DNA of 64,000 nt, taken from positions 25,423,375 to 25,487,374 of the forward strand of contig CAIIXF020000005.1 of assembly GCA_903813345.2 (NCBI GenBank), written 5' to 3'. The notes beneath the pieces were generated by a model. The model had not been told where the DNA came from, ran no database searches, and was given only the letters and a program-made list of their open reading frames with translations. This DNA comes from Owenia fusiformis (taxonomy: Eukaryota; Annelida; Polychaeta; Sabellida; Oweniidae). Below, one piece after another: positions 25,801 through 36,100 of the stretch. Both the position numbers and the translations under genes were made by a program. Positions within the stretch are counted from its first letter, which is position 1; the number at the start of each line of letters is the position of its first letter.

Positions 25801-27791
25801 TTTAAACAAATCAAATCTAATGGACTTAATTCTCATGTCCAGTAAAAAAACGGAACTTTGCACAGATCCCCCCTTTGCCCTTGTGCATTTTTTGTTCTCT
25901 TCAACGGAGGAGATAAGAAATGATTATTTGCTGTGGATACAATGATTGTTCCAAAACTTAGGAATCTCAACTTGGAACTATATAGGTTGTTTTATATTTC
26001 AGGAATTTCTGTACACCTAATAAGTCGAAAGTTGAAGGTCGAAAGGGTTTTTAGAGCATTCCATTACGAATACATCTATAGTGCATTCTAGATTTCTAAC
26101 AACATACTGTACTTTTATTTGCAGACCATGTCCTTGAGAAAAAGCAGATGCTTGAGTTAGCAATGAATCTATCTGACTGGGACCACCTATATGTGACACA
26201 CCCTAACCAGAGTGCCTCGCCTTGGCAGTACAACTTCTTCATAAATCCTCCACCTAACAAAGGATGGGTCAAGTTTAAAGATCACTTCAAGGTTGATGAT
26301 GTTATCCATTTCACGCATCTCATGGGCATTCTTGATGCACGTGCTAAGTCCTATCCATCAGATACAGGTTATCGTTGGAAGTTAGCTGGGGGTTTATTTG
26401 GCAGGCTCGGAGGTGATTTCTTAGCCAATGAAAACATCCAGTTTAGATACCTTGAAGCCCTCTTTGATGCTGCCAGGGAGGAAAATGTTCAATATCTAGA
26501 AGGAAGGAGATCCATATATGGAAGACTGTACCGATTAAATTCTAATGGAAGCTATGCTGATAGAAATGGACAACAATTACTTGATACAGATGGTTCTTAT
26601 GAAATAGCTGAAACAATCAAGTTTATAAATAATTACACTGCAAGGCATCCAGAATTCTTTGGCTTGAAGAATATTATTTATCACACAAGGTCGAATCCAT
26701 CTCGTGTACGTTCAGGGGTTAAGGCTTACACAGAACTATACAAGAAATTCCCAGAACTAATACGTGGCCTTGATATGGTTGGTGAAGAGGACAAAGGTTA
26801 CACACTATTGTTTTACCTTGAAGATTTCATCAAAAACTATGATCCAGAGGCTAAGAGAAACAAAATGCCATTTTACTTCCACACAGCTGAGACTAATTGG
26901 CCAGCTGACCTCCAACCAAATGAACTTAATAAACCTTTTGACCCTGTATCAACCATTGACAATGCTTATGAATCTGTTATGTTGGATTCACAGAGAATAG
27001 GCCATGGACTAGGTTTCGAAAAGCACCCATATTTGTTGAAGCTCCTTCGAGAAAGAGGAACCGCAATTGAAGTTTGTCCTGCCAGTAATCAGATACTTGG
27101 TTACGTCCCTGATATACGTCTTCACCCAGCTGTGCATTTCCTCAGGGCAGGGGTGCCCATAGTCCTGGGGGGCGATGACCCTGGTACATTTGGCTACAAC
27201 TACTTCACCGTTGACTGGTACCTTGCTTACATGGCATGGGGTCTAGATCTTAATGATATGAAACAGCTAGCCATTAATTCCCTGAACTACAGTGCTTTGA
27301 CAACTGATGAGAAAACTAAAGCCATCAATGATGTTTGGACTCCTGCTTGGAGCAAATTCATAGCTGATATGAAAATAGAAGCATGTGGCGCAAAATTAGA
27401 TACATACAAACCCATATTTGCAAGAATCTTACCTCGAGAAGGTGCATTAAATGGAGAAACAAAAGTCCACATTTTTGGTCGACATTTTGAAAGGGGAACA
27501 TGCAAGACATTAAAGTGTAAATTTGGGGACATCGAAACAGAAGCCAAAATGATATCCCCCACACAACTTCATTGTAAAAGTGCTGTGATTAACCACAATA
27601 GTGAGATGAAGGTGAATGTTTCAATATCATTTGACAATGGCGCCACCTATATGCCCACTGGGGAAACCTTCACCTATAAATATGCCATTTATACACCATC
27701 AATCACCACAACAATGGGGCCACATAGTTCTGGCCCATATAACTACAACTTTTCCTGGCTTTTAGCATTTTTGATTGCATCACTTTTATAA
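16702..27791 (+). CDS. ADA2/ADGF-like secreted adenosine deaminase with C-terminal IPT/TIG domain and GPI-like tail (3 coding exons)
   Basis: Coding exons 16702-16863, 19133-19310 and 26125-27791 (phases 0 and 1, all GT-AG) give 668 aa. The family deaminates adenosine to inosine outside the cell. Residues 1-26 form a signal peptide (MVILAIYALFGIIAI core). The PKGG-N-MHIHEHH stretch (H110, H112) supplies the HxH zinc ligands. FHTAETNW (H366, E369) replaces the usual HAGET. RIGHGLGFEKHP (H407), EVCPASNQ and GGDDPGTFG (D464, D465) are the other catalytic blocks, and the insert between HxH and HTAET is ADA2-like in length. After about residue 543 comes an IPT/TIG-like fold (ILPREGALNG, then GRHF and TLKCKFG). 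The last 16 residues are hydrophobic and end uncharged, as in GPI signals. The start is the first Met after an in-frame acceptor. Family assignment is firm; the GPI anchor is inferred. ADA2 (CECR1) family. Confidence 0.93.
17540..18780. repeat. Degenerate gataatgactagattgtaac minisatellite in deaminase intron 1
   Basis: About forty rough copies of a unit near 29 bp, often paired into a 58-bp double unit (attgaaacatgttataatga followed by ctagattgtaacctatgata). Its best-preserved core is 18110-18440. Confidence 0.75.
18919..19081. repeat. Inverted repeat with CRE-like words 51 bp before exon 2
   Basis: Perfect 29-bp arms at 18970-18998 (gttatgtcactatgacgtga...) and 19053-19081 around a 54-bp loop that contains its own cccaa...ttggg pairing. 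A full CRE TGACGTCA sits just outside at 18919-18926. Probably a small foldback element. Confidence 0.7.
19133..19310 (+). CDS. Deaminase coding exon 2 (HxH metal ligands)
   Basis: 178 bp between acceptor tgattttcag and donor GTAAGT. It encodes residues 55-113 and ends inside the metal-binding block MHIHE, leaving one base of the next codon. The phase-1 junction with 26125 yields HIHEHHVLEKK, which reads straight into the large exon. Confidence 0.9.
20283..20814. repeat. Left arm of a 0.5-kb inverted repeat in deaminase intron 2
   Basis: Runs from agacaggttccaattt to agtgccctacccctgg. Inverted partner at 23758-24271. Arms share long blocks such as aaagatattaaaagatgaca and ttcataactcaaaggatata. 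Confidence 0.75.
22572..23429. mobile_element. 858-bp pogo/Tigger-like non-autonomous element, TA duplication
   Basis: Ends cagtagaacctgtgtaagtg and (complement) cagtagaacatgctaagtgg, flanked by TA at 22570-22571 and 23430-23431. The right end repeats gaggtgttccacttac several times. The TIR wording is that of pogo-group Tc1/mariner elements. No transposase is left. Confidence 0.75.
23758..24271. repeat. Right arm of the 0.5-kb inverted repeat in deaminase intron 2
   Basis: Inverted partner of 20283-20814, beginning ccaggggtagggcactataa. The 2.9 kb between the arms holds the pogo-like element and otherwise unremarkable sequence. Confidence 0.75.
24600..25070. repeat. 145-bp tandem repeat, about 3.3 copies
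   Basis: Units contain gatagccaccaaaaggttaa and ttgaagtaaatccattgagt. The positions of the gcaagatag word (24772, 24917) give a 145-bp period. Copies two and three are almost identical. Confidence 0.85.
25398..26063. mobile_element. 666-bp TIR element just upstream of deaminase exon 3
   Basis: Ends tggaatgctctaaaaaccct on both strands, with about 50-bp inverted repeats also sharing ttcgac and aggtgt words. Probable 7-bp duplication ttacaaa/ttacgaa (25391-25397, 26064-26070). Its right end is 61 bp from the exon 3 acceptor. No coding capacity. Confidence 0.65.
26125..27791 (+). CDS. Deaminase coding exon 3 (catalytic domain, IPT/TIG, C-terminal tail)
   Basis: 1667 bp open without interruption from acceptor tttgcag to TAA. 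It carries residues 114-668, that is, everything after the HxH motif. Such a long single exon is unusual for a family whose vertebrate members have this part in many exons. A TIR element ends only 61 bp before the acceptor. Confidence 0.95.
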
Positions 27792-28340
27792 TCAACCAAT
27801 TTAACTTTATCAAACATTTTTTCAGAGTAATAAATTATATTTTTGTCTTACATAATTGTAGATTATACAATAAATACATTCTAAATACATGAATATGTGC
27901 ATTAATAATTTGTATATTTTGTTCTATATGTTATGTAAAACACATAGATTGGCGAAGATCATAAAGTATATTTTTAATTTTGACCACCAAAATTTCTTCA
28001 TTTCTTTCAATCGGATCCATGTTGACTGTCACAGTACAATAATCACACCAATGACATTCCACATAAACTTTCACTGTCCAAACTTCAAAATACGACATCA
28101 GTTCTGATATAACAAAATCCTCTATCCTTATTGTCAAAGTGTCGCAATCAAAATCATTCGCCCACAATTATTGCACAAACACATATTGAAAGAACACAAT
28201 CTGCATGGGCCTCAAGACAAATTATGCAGTGAGAGTCTCGAACTGCTAGAAAAGCACTGGTTCTTGCACACCACTGCCACCTATAAATGAAGGTTTGAAT
28301 GAAAATTTTTTTTGATAGTTTGATGAAAAGCTGGCTTTGT
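27790..28340 (-). pseudogene. Decayed tandem duplicate of the RING gene's last exon and 3' flank
   Basis: Aligns in direct orientation with 29566-30240 over most of its length; shared words include tttaacttcatc/tttaactttatc, atttcttcatttctttcaat and accactgccacctataaat. It lacks about 135 bp, corresponding to the stop codon and the second half of the RING. The splice acceptor is kept (exon side ends at 28280). After it the frame reads GGSGVQEPVLF and then TAG. The left edge of the homology coincides with the deaminase stop codon. It is a broken copy, or at most an alternative terminal exon giving a protein without the RING. Confidence 0.8.
27792..27895 (+). terminator. Deaminase 3' UTR with two AATAAA signals
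   Basis: AATAAA lies at 27829-27834 and 27869-27874, 38 and 78 bp after the stop codon, giving a very short 3' UTR. The whole stretch belongs to the duplicated tail of the convergent RING gene (see 27790-28340). The signals therefore lie in sequence homologous to the downstream flank of that gene. Confidence 0.55.
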
Positions 28341-29265
28341 GATCAGGGTTCGGCAGAAGCGGGAGTCCGTAGGCCCGGGACACCCTGATTTCATTCCGGA
28401 CACCCTACGTTGTCAGAAACGGGAGTCCGTTTGACTCCCACATGATAATGCCCTTATATATTTAGATGTGACTCTTGACCACCCGTAACAATAGACAAAA
28501 CAAGTAAAATTACCTTGAAATTGGTAGATAATTCGATCTTTTCAACTTTCAAACAAAAATTTCACGAACTGAGTATGTGTGGTTAATAGGGTTCAATGTA
28601 GACATCGGGCCTACATTGACGCTGGGTAAAGTCTTTTTTGCAGAAGTTTTCTCACATTATGCAAAGTATAGAAGTAGGCGTAATTGAAAGAAGGGTATAC
28701 TCTTAAATCCTGCCAACCATTTTCTATGAATTTTAAGACATGTAATTCCCATTTACATGTACCTTATCATTTAGAGATCAGTTTTTGAAGTTTACAAAAC
28801 ATGAAATCATAACTTGGTAATGTGTGCTTCATACATGTAGAACTAAAAGAACATAATATTTATTTTATTATGACTCACTTTGGAACTTTGTGTTTGTTTT
28901 AAAAGCTATTAAAAAATTCAATAGTTTCTTTTGCTCAATAAGTAAATAGTAATGATACTCAGAAATTCATTCATTTAGAGGTGATCATGACATATGATTA
29001 TATTGTAATACCATGAAATGAAGGTTGACATCAAACGGACCAAAATGAAATAACAAGATGTACTTTGTAAAATACAACAGGTTTGTCTACCAAAAAATGA
29101 AAAAAACTCTGAAGTCGATTTGTTCTTTGAGTTGGAAACAAGAAATGGACCTCTTACATGTACAATTTACTAAAATGGTGTTACATTTAAAGTTCACTCA
29201 CTTCCTGGGTGAAATCTTAAAAGATGGCAGCTTACTGGAAATGAGCCCTACATTTTTAAATAAAT

Positions 29266-29949
29266 GATCAATATAGACTTTATTTACACATTTTCCCACA
29301 TTTAGCTAAATATGGAAAGTATATATATGATTATAGCTATCACATCAGAATAGAATTTGTCTGGCCAGGAATGTCCCTTTAAGTTTGTAATATGTATTAA
29401 AATAAGTGCAAAATGTCCATATGTTAGTTAAGTAATTAAATATAGTTAAGTTTATCTAACTTCAAGTGGTTGATAAGCTTAAGTGGGCTGGGTTGTATAT
29501 TATATTATTTTTCTTTTGTATTGAAACCTATCACTGTAAATAACAATATAAAACTAATTAACTCATCGACCAATTTAACTTCATCAAAAAATGTTTCAAA
29601 GTAATAAAATATATTTTCTCATACAATTGTAGATTATACAGCATTATGTTACTCTAAATACATGACTATCTGCATTAAGTATTTGCATATTTTGTTCCAT
29701 GTTATGCAAAACACATAGCAACGTAGATAATATTTTAAATTTTGACCAGCAAAATTTCTTCATTTCTTTCAATCAGATCCATCCTGAATGTCACAGTACA
29801 GTGAGTGACATTCCACATAAACTGTCCAGTGTCCAAACTTTACAACATGAATCTCACAATCCATTCTAAAATAACAAAATCCATATTGCCATAGTGTCAC
29901 AATCATAACACAACAACACAATCAAGCTTTAATATCACAATCCTTAATC
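29266..29949 (-). other. RING gene 3' UTR and flank (parent copy of the duplication)
   Basis: From the TGA at 29950 the sequence is non-coding. 29566-29949 is the parent of the duplicate at 27790. The nearest clear AATAAA on the minus strand is the complement of TTTATT at 29279-29284, which would give a 3' UTR of about 0.68 kb. The exact end is not certain. Confidence 0.4.
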
Positions 29950-30173
29950 TCAATCCATATTGCACTTGTAAGCTCTAATAATATCCTTGATTGGTGCCCT
30001 GCAAACTGGACATTTTGCGTCCTGATTTTTTAATGTTTGCCCACAACTATAGCACAAACACATATGTCCACATTGGTATAGAACACAATCTGCATGGGCC
30101 TCCAGACAGATTATGCAGTGAGAGTCTCTAACTGGCCGAGTAGCACGTACTGGTTCTTGCACACCACTGCCAC
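29950..30173 (-). CDS. RING gene terminal coding exon 7
   Basis: 224 bp, acceptor cattcatttatag-like (ttcatttatag|GTGGCA), ending in TGA. Encodes the GSGVQEPV linker and the complete RING (residues 442-484), ending DIIRAYKCNMD. All eight zinc ligands are present. A decayed direct duplicate of this exon and its flanks lies 1.8 kb away at 27790-28340. Confidence 0.92.
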
Positions 30174-33100
30174 CTATAAATGAAGGTTTGAATGAAAAAC
30201 ACAATCTCTTGATTGACTTTGGTAAAAAGCTTTGAGGTAGGGCAGACATGGAATGGAAAGTAACAGATTTTGGAACTTGTCTTCAGGATTCGGAACTTTT
30301 GAACTAATTGGCTGAAAGCAATTCTCAAAAAATTTGAAAAAATGTTAAAAATTACACTGATTAAAAGTCATGGTATCTAAATTTTTAATAAGGACACTTC
30401 AGCATTAAAGCTATACATTTACTAAGAGAATAATGTTCCCATGCTATGATCGGTTCCAGGTTTTTAAATTATGATTTCAAATTTCCCACAAAAATCATCC
30501 TGCCACTTTGTGACTGGACAACAAACGCCATGTAATCTCTTTATCCAATTTTAGCAAATAAAATGATTGTCCACATACAAATTGTACTTTGCATTTACAC
30601 AATATATGAGGATGTACATGTACTTGATGATTCAAACCCTAGAGCCTAGAGAAAGAACTGATATATTGTTGATTTCATTCACTTTGCTATGGTGATATGG
30701 CAACATTCTTAATGGAACATTTCTAAAATGCAACTAAAAGGCAGTACTGAAAGTCTGTTTCCAAAGTTTAAATTGGACAGTTGGACAATAATTTCATTCC
30801 ATGGTAGCCCTACATTGAGGGGACAATGTCAAAATGCAATGGATGATATGCCTGATTTGGCAATGAAAAAGCATAAAGGGTAACATAAGAAAAAAACAAA
30901 TCTAATTTAACCAATGCATATTTCCTGAATTTGATTGTGTTTTGGGTGCAAATCTTATTATTTGTTAACAACTGTAACTAAATAAATACTTAGCTAGCTA
31001 TGAACATTGAACAGTAAACAATAAAGAAAGAAATATACTACAATATGAGAAAACTCCAGACTGGTCATGCTTGCATTATACAAATTCTCTTTTAATATTT
31101 GATTGAAGAAATGTACCAAATTTTCATGTTTTTCAATACAGTCTTTAAAACTAACTTTTAAAACATCTTAAACCATGCATTATGTTGCTCCTCTCCATTC
31201 TCCCAACAACCAAAATGGAAAGCATCTGAAGATCAGAGACTTATTAATGTTACACTTACGCATGACCATTATGGAATTAAACTACATGTAGATGTAAAAG
31301 TACACGTACCTGTGACTTGAGCTAGGGCTGCTGCAACTTCTTGTCGAATGGACCTCTGGATGTCCATTTGGAGATTAAAGCTCATCTTCATCATATTCTT
31401 CATCTCCTCCATCTGCCTCTTCATCATCTGCATCTCCCTGGTTACGGCTGCGTTTGTCTGGATCACATGATGTTATACATTCATATACATGTTCATGTTC
31501 CAAGTGTTCACTATTATTATGTTAGAATTATTATGAGCAGTTATACACCACTCGTGATGTCATAGCCTGTATATTTTTATGGAAAATGAAATAAATGAAA
31601 TTGAATTTAAATATTGTATGTGGTATAAATAGTATAAATAAAAATTGTAAGTCTTACAAACAATAAACCAATAGATGAAATTAAAAAGGATTGTACTCTT
31701 CACAAAAAATCGTTGGCGTATGATGTTCACATCAAATCATAATACAACTAGACATGGCATTAACATGCAAAATGTCATCACCTGCCATTTGTTACAGATG
31801 CCAAACACTGACTGCAGAACCTCAACTTCGAACACCATCTACACCACTTGTGGTGGTGACATAAAAACAGCAACGCCACAGAAAAGCAAATCCTAACAAA
31901 TCGAAATTCGATGAATCTGTATATGGAATAAGCTTGTCAAAGAAAGGCAGTGTGATGTACAATTTAAGGGTTTAAGTATTGGTTCAGATATTTGGAATCA
32001 GCTTTTTAAATGCACGTCAGACACTGGTCTTTTAAGTATACAATGGAAAATCTTCCATTGTATATATCCACATGGCGGTTTATTAAAAAAATATAACATA
32101 GAACAATCTGATTTATGTAAACTATGTAATGAAATTGATAATATTGAACATTTTTTTATACATTGTAATGCTATAAAAAATATTTGGAAAGATGTAGATT
32201 TGAATGAAAATGAGAAAATAGGAATAGGAATATTAGATAAAAAATTACTTTATAAGACACTTGTAATAAAGAAAACTATACATGACTTTAAGTTTTCAAA
32301 TGAAAGAAAAAATATATCTGTAATGTTTGAATATGAAAAATATGTAAGAAACATTGATGATTGAGAAAATGTGTTTAAACATATTTTTTATGAAATATTG
32401 TATTTTGAAATGTTGAGTTGTATGTGAATAAATTCTAATTAAAAAAAAAAAAAAGAATCTGTATATGTCATCATTATATAATATTTACCAGATACTCTAC
32501 CCTTGATTTGCAGAAAATAAAAGACAGACATTGAAGATATAACATATACCCGGATCATATACCACCAATTAAGCTAATTAGGTAGACCATTTAGGACTAT
32601 CAAAGGGGCAAATCATACAGACAAATCAATATTTGTGATGTAATGTTGTGTAACCATTCCATTCAAATCTCTAAATTCTAGTGAATTCCCATTTTAGACA
32701 GTCATTATGGATTTTCTGAGGCAAGATTCAGAAAAACAATGCCATAATTGTGATCTACTCTAAAATTGCAATTTGAGTATAATACTTTGAAGAGATCAGG
32801 AAATTATTGAGTAATCCCACATTAGGTGGCCATTTTAAATTTACCAAGCCCTGAATCAGAAAAATGTACAATATATGCATTCTAGTCTAAATTGCCTTTC
32901 ATTTGTGTATAATAAAGCTGTAGTTCAGAAAGATCTGAAACTCAGTACCAAAAATATGGGATATATGAGGCCCGATCAGAAAGTAAGTAACCAACTGCTC
33001 TTATTTCTTCATTCTTTATTCAATTACACTGACATTTTCACAGATGATGTATGTCAAATAGATATATTCCATCAAAATTGACAATAATACTCATTACTTT

Positions 33101-36100
33101 TGTTAGAAATGAAAAACCGGAGTTACAGATGAAGGACTTCACTCTATCCCTACTTGACTTCATTTACTGGGATAATAAAAGGTTAAATAAAAAGGGTACC
33201 TGGTAATAAGGTATTGCGGCTGTTGCAGTGGCGCTGATCACACTAACATCATCAAAATCTCCCTGGGCCCCTGGAGCTTGAATTCCAAGATGGCTGAAGT
33301 CATTGCGCTGGATTGGTTGGGTTGGCTGTATGGAGTTGACAAATTCTGCAACACGCTCTCCATCAGCCCCCGTGTTTGCTAAATGATTCTGAAAGTAAAA
33401 ACATTTTAAAAATAAATCAATGAATAACCCAGAAACACCAATGGTAAAGATTTAAACCTTCTACTCTTCAAAGACTTATGAGGAATAAATTGCCTCTCAC
33501 CTGCATTCTGGTCTCTAGGACAGTTCTGAATTCACTTTGAAGAGCTGAGTTAACAAGTTGTTGTTGAACCAACTCGCTAATCTCCATAACAAGGTCCTCA
33601 TGGTGATTCTGCTCCACATTGTGCCAGCCTGGCCACTCTGGTAATTGCTCTCTACAATGGAAAACATACTTTCATAGAATGCTCAGACTATTGTGTTATG
33701 GCACAATCTTGTGATTGCGATTTGTCACAATCTTGCGATTGTGTTATGGCACAATCTTGCGATTATGTTGTGGCACAATCTTGTGATTGTGTTATGGAAC
33801 AATCAAATAATTTCATTATGAAACAATCAGGAGGACATGTTATTAATCAGTCACAAAATTTGAGTAGAGAACAAACAAAATATTGTGGTATGGAACAATC
33901 ACACAAAGAACAATCACATGATTGTATTATGGAACTAGAAAACAGCAACTCCACGGGGTAGCAAATCCCAACGAACACTATATACGTTGAAAATCATGAA
34001 TCTGTAGTCACAATGTAATATTTACTATCTTCTCTTCCACTCAAAAAATATTTGAGATCATTGTCGATACACCATTTGCAATAAGAAAAACATAAGGTTT
34101 TTGTGCAAAAATTCTAGCCATTTTTAAAGCATTGGCCATCTTGACTGACTGTTGGACTGACAAACGAATAGAGGGCTTCACTATATCCCTACCGAACTTC
34201 GCACATCGGGATAACAATCGCAAGATTATGTTGTTGAACATCAGGATTGTGCTGCCAAAGAATTACTAACCACAATCATTTCAGTAGAGTAGCCCTGATC
34301 AGATTATACCTATGATCAATATTGCTGTCTATGAATAGATATTTAAGAAAGCTATATAACACCACTGTGGTAAGCCACGCCTTCTCCATCTCTATCCTTC
34401 TGAAGAGATGCAACAGAGAGAGATGCTATGAGTATCAGAATGATATAACATGGTCAACCTACATTATATCCATAATTGGAAAGATCCATAGAATAGGAAA
34501 AGTTTAACCCTATCAGGGGCGGATCTGGGAACCAACAAGGGGGGGCAAACTTCTGGTCTGAGAAAAAAACTTTGAACCCCTAAAACCAAAAATTGGGCCC
34601 AAAATTTGGCCTAAAAAAAAAAAGGCCTTAAAAGGCCTATTTATGACCAAAAAGGCCCACTTTTTGGGGCCTGAAGGCCTTTTTTTGGCTCAAATTTTTT
34701 TTGGGCCCAATCTTTTTTCCTGGGCCCCTGGACCCCTGCCCCCCCAGATCCGCCAGTGCCTATCTATAAAATTAATGTAATTACGCCAGAAAATAAACCA
34801 TGGAATAACTGTATTGTCCTCACGAAACCAAGTTCTACAATCTGTATTTGAATAGGGAGTCATTATTTACTTAGTTATTCACAATGTAGTGATACATGTA
34901 TGCTAGTACTATAGTATGATGGATGACTCATCAAGGGCAACTTATGATGAATGTTCATAAAATCATAACATGCTTATCATAGCTCTACATGTAATAGTAA
35001 AATATGTTCATTTTATAATCCTCTAATCAAACTATGTTCCTACATGGACACTATTGGGAAACATTATGCCCTTTGAGTCCCATAGTTTTCCAAAAGTGAA
35101 CACCTTAAAATGGAACACTCAAAAGTGAATCATAACTACGATTTGATATTTAAAACGATTGACCTAGAGGTTAAAAACACTCACTGTGGCATAGGAGGAG
35201 CTGGAGGTATAAAGTGTTGGTTGTGCTGTACATTGTGCTGGTTGTGCTGTGTATTCTGGTGGTTGTTCTGGATGTGTTGTTGGATGTGCTCTGTTCTATC
35301 CTCATCTGAATCACTACCTGTATAAAAATTTTAATTTAAAGACTGTTATACTCAATGGTATTTTTTTACATTTTATTCATGTCTTTAAATGCTTTGTTTC
35401 AGATGAGATACATGAAAAATGCAATGAAAGTCAGTTATATTTACCCGAAGGTTCAATCTGGCTGTGCCTTGAACGAATTTGTTGTAGCAGAGAAGCTCTT
35501 CCTGATAAGGTTGCACTTTGTCTTGGTCTAGGTGCCGCTGTAGCACCTTGGGCAGATTCAGTTGAAGTCGTTGAACTGTTTGTTTGAATGCTAGCCAAAC
35601 TTGAGCGACTATCACTGATTGACTCATTGTTTAAAGGAGGAGCTGAAGATCTGTCAGATGTGGCAGATTGTACTGGGCGAAACTGGCTTCGAAGATGTGA
35701 TATGTTTCCCCTTATGGTGTTCTCCAGTCGACGTCTGAAGTTGATACTTTGTAACATTGATGAAACGCGTCTTCGTTGCACCAAACCCTGTACTTCAATA
35801 GTCACAGACTCTGGTCGGCTCTCTTCGGGGGTGGGGCCAGCAGCTCCCTCCTGGGTGCGGCCAAAGAAATCATCCAATTGTTGACGCGAGTCTTTACCTG
35901 TGACTGGACGTTCGCCATGTTGAATTTGTCGCAATTCAAACATTCTTTCACTGTAAATCACATTTGCATATTATTATTATGTCCGATAGACAAGATGTCA
36001 ATACTACAACCAGCTACAACTGAATACAGGGAGGGGGGGGTGTAATGTTTGGACGAATACAAGTTCTAGGCCAAATTGATCCTTGATTTTGACAAAGATT

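Noticed and set aside
33698-33961. Cys-rich repeat protein (QSCDCVMA type) on the plus strand
   Set aside because: The frame is a minisatellite inside a RING gene intron, without a signal peptide or splice support.
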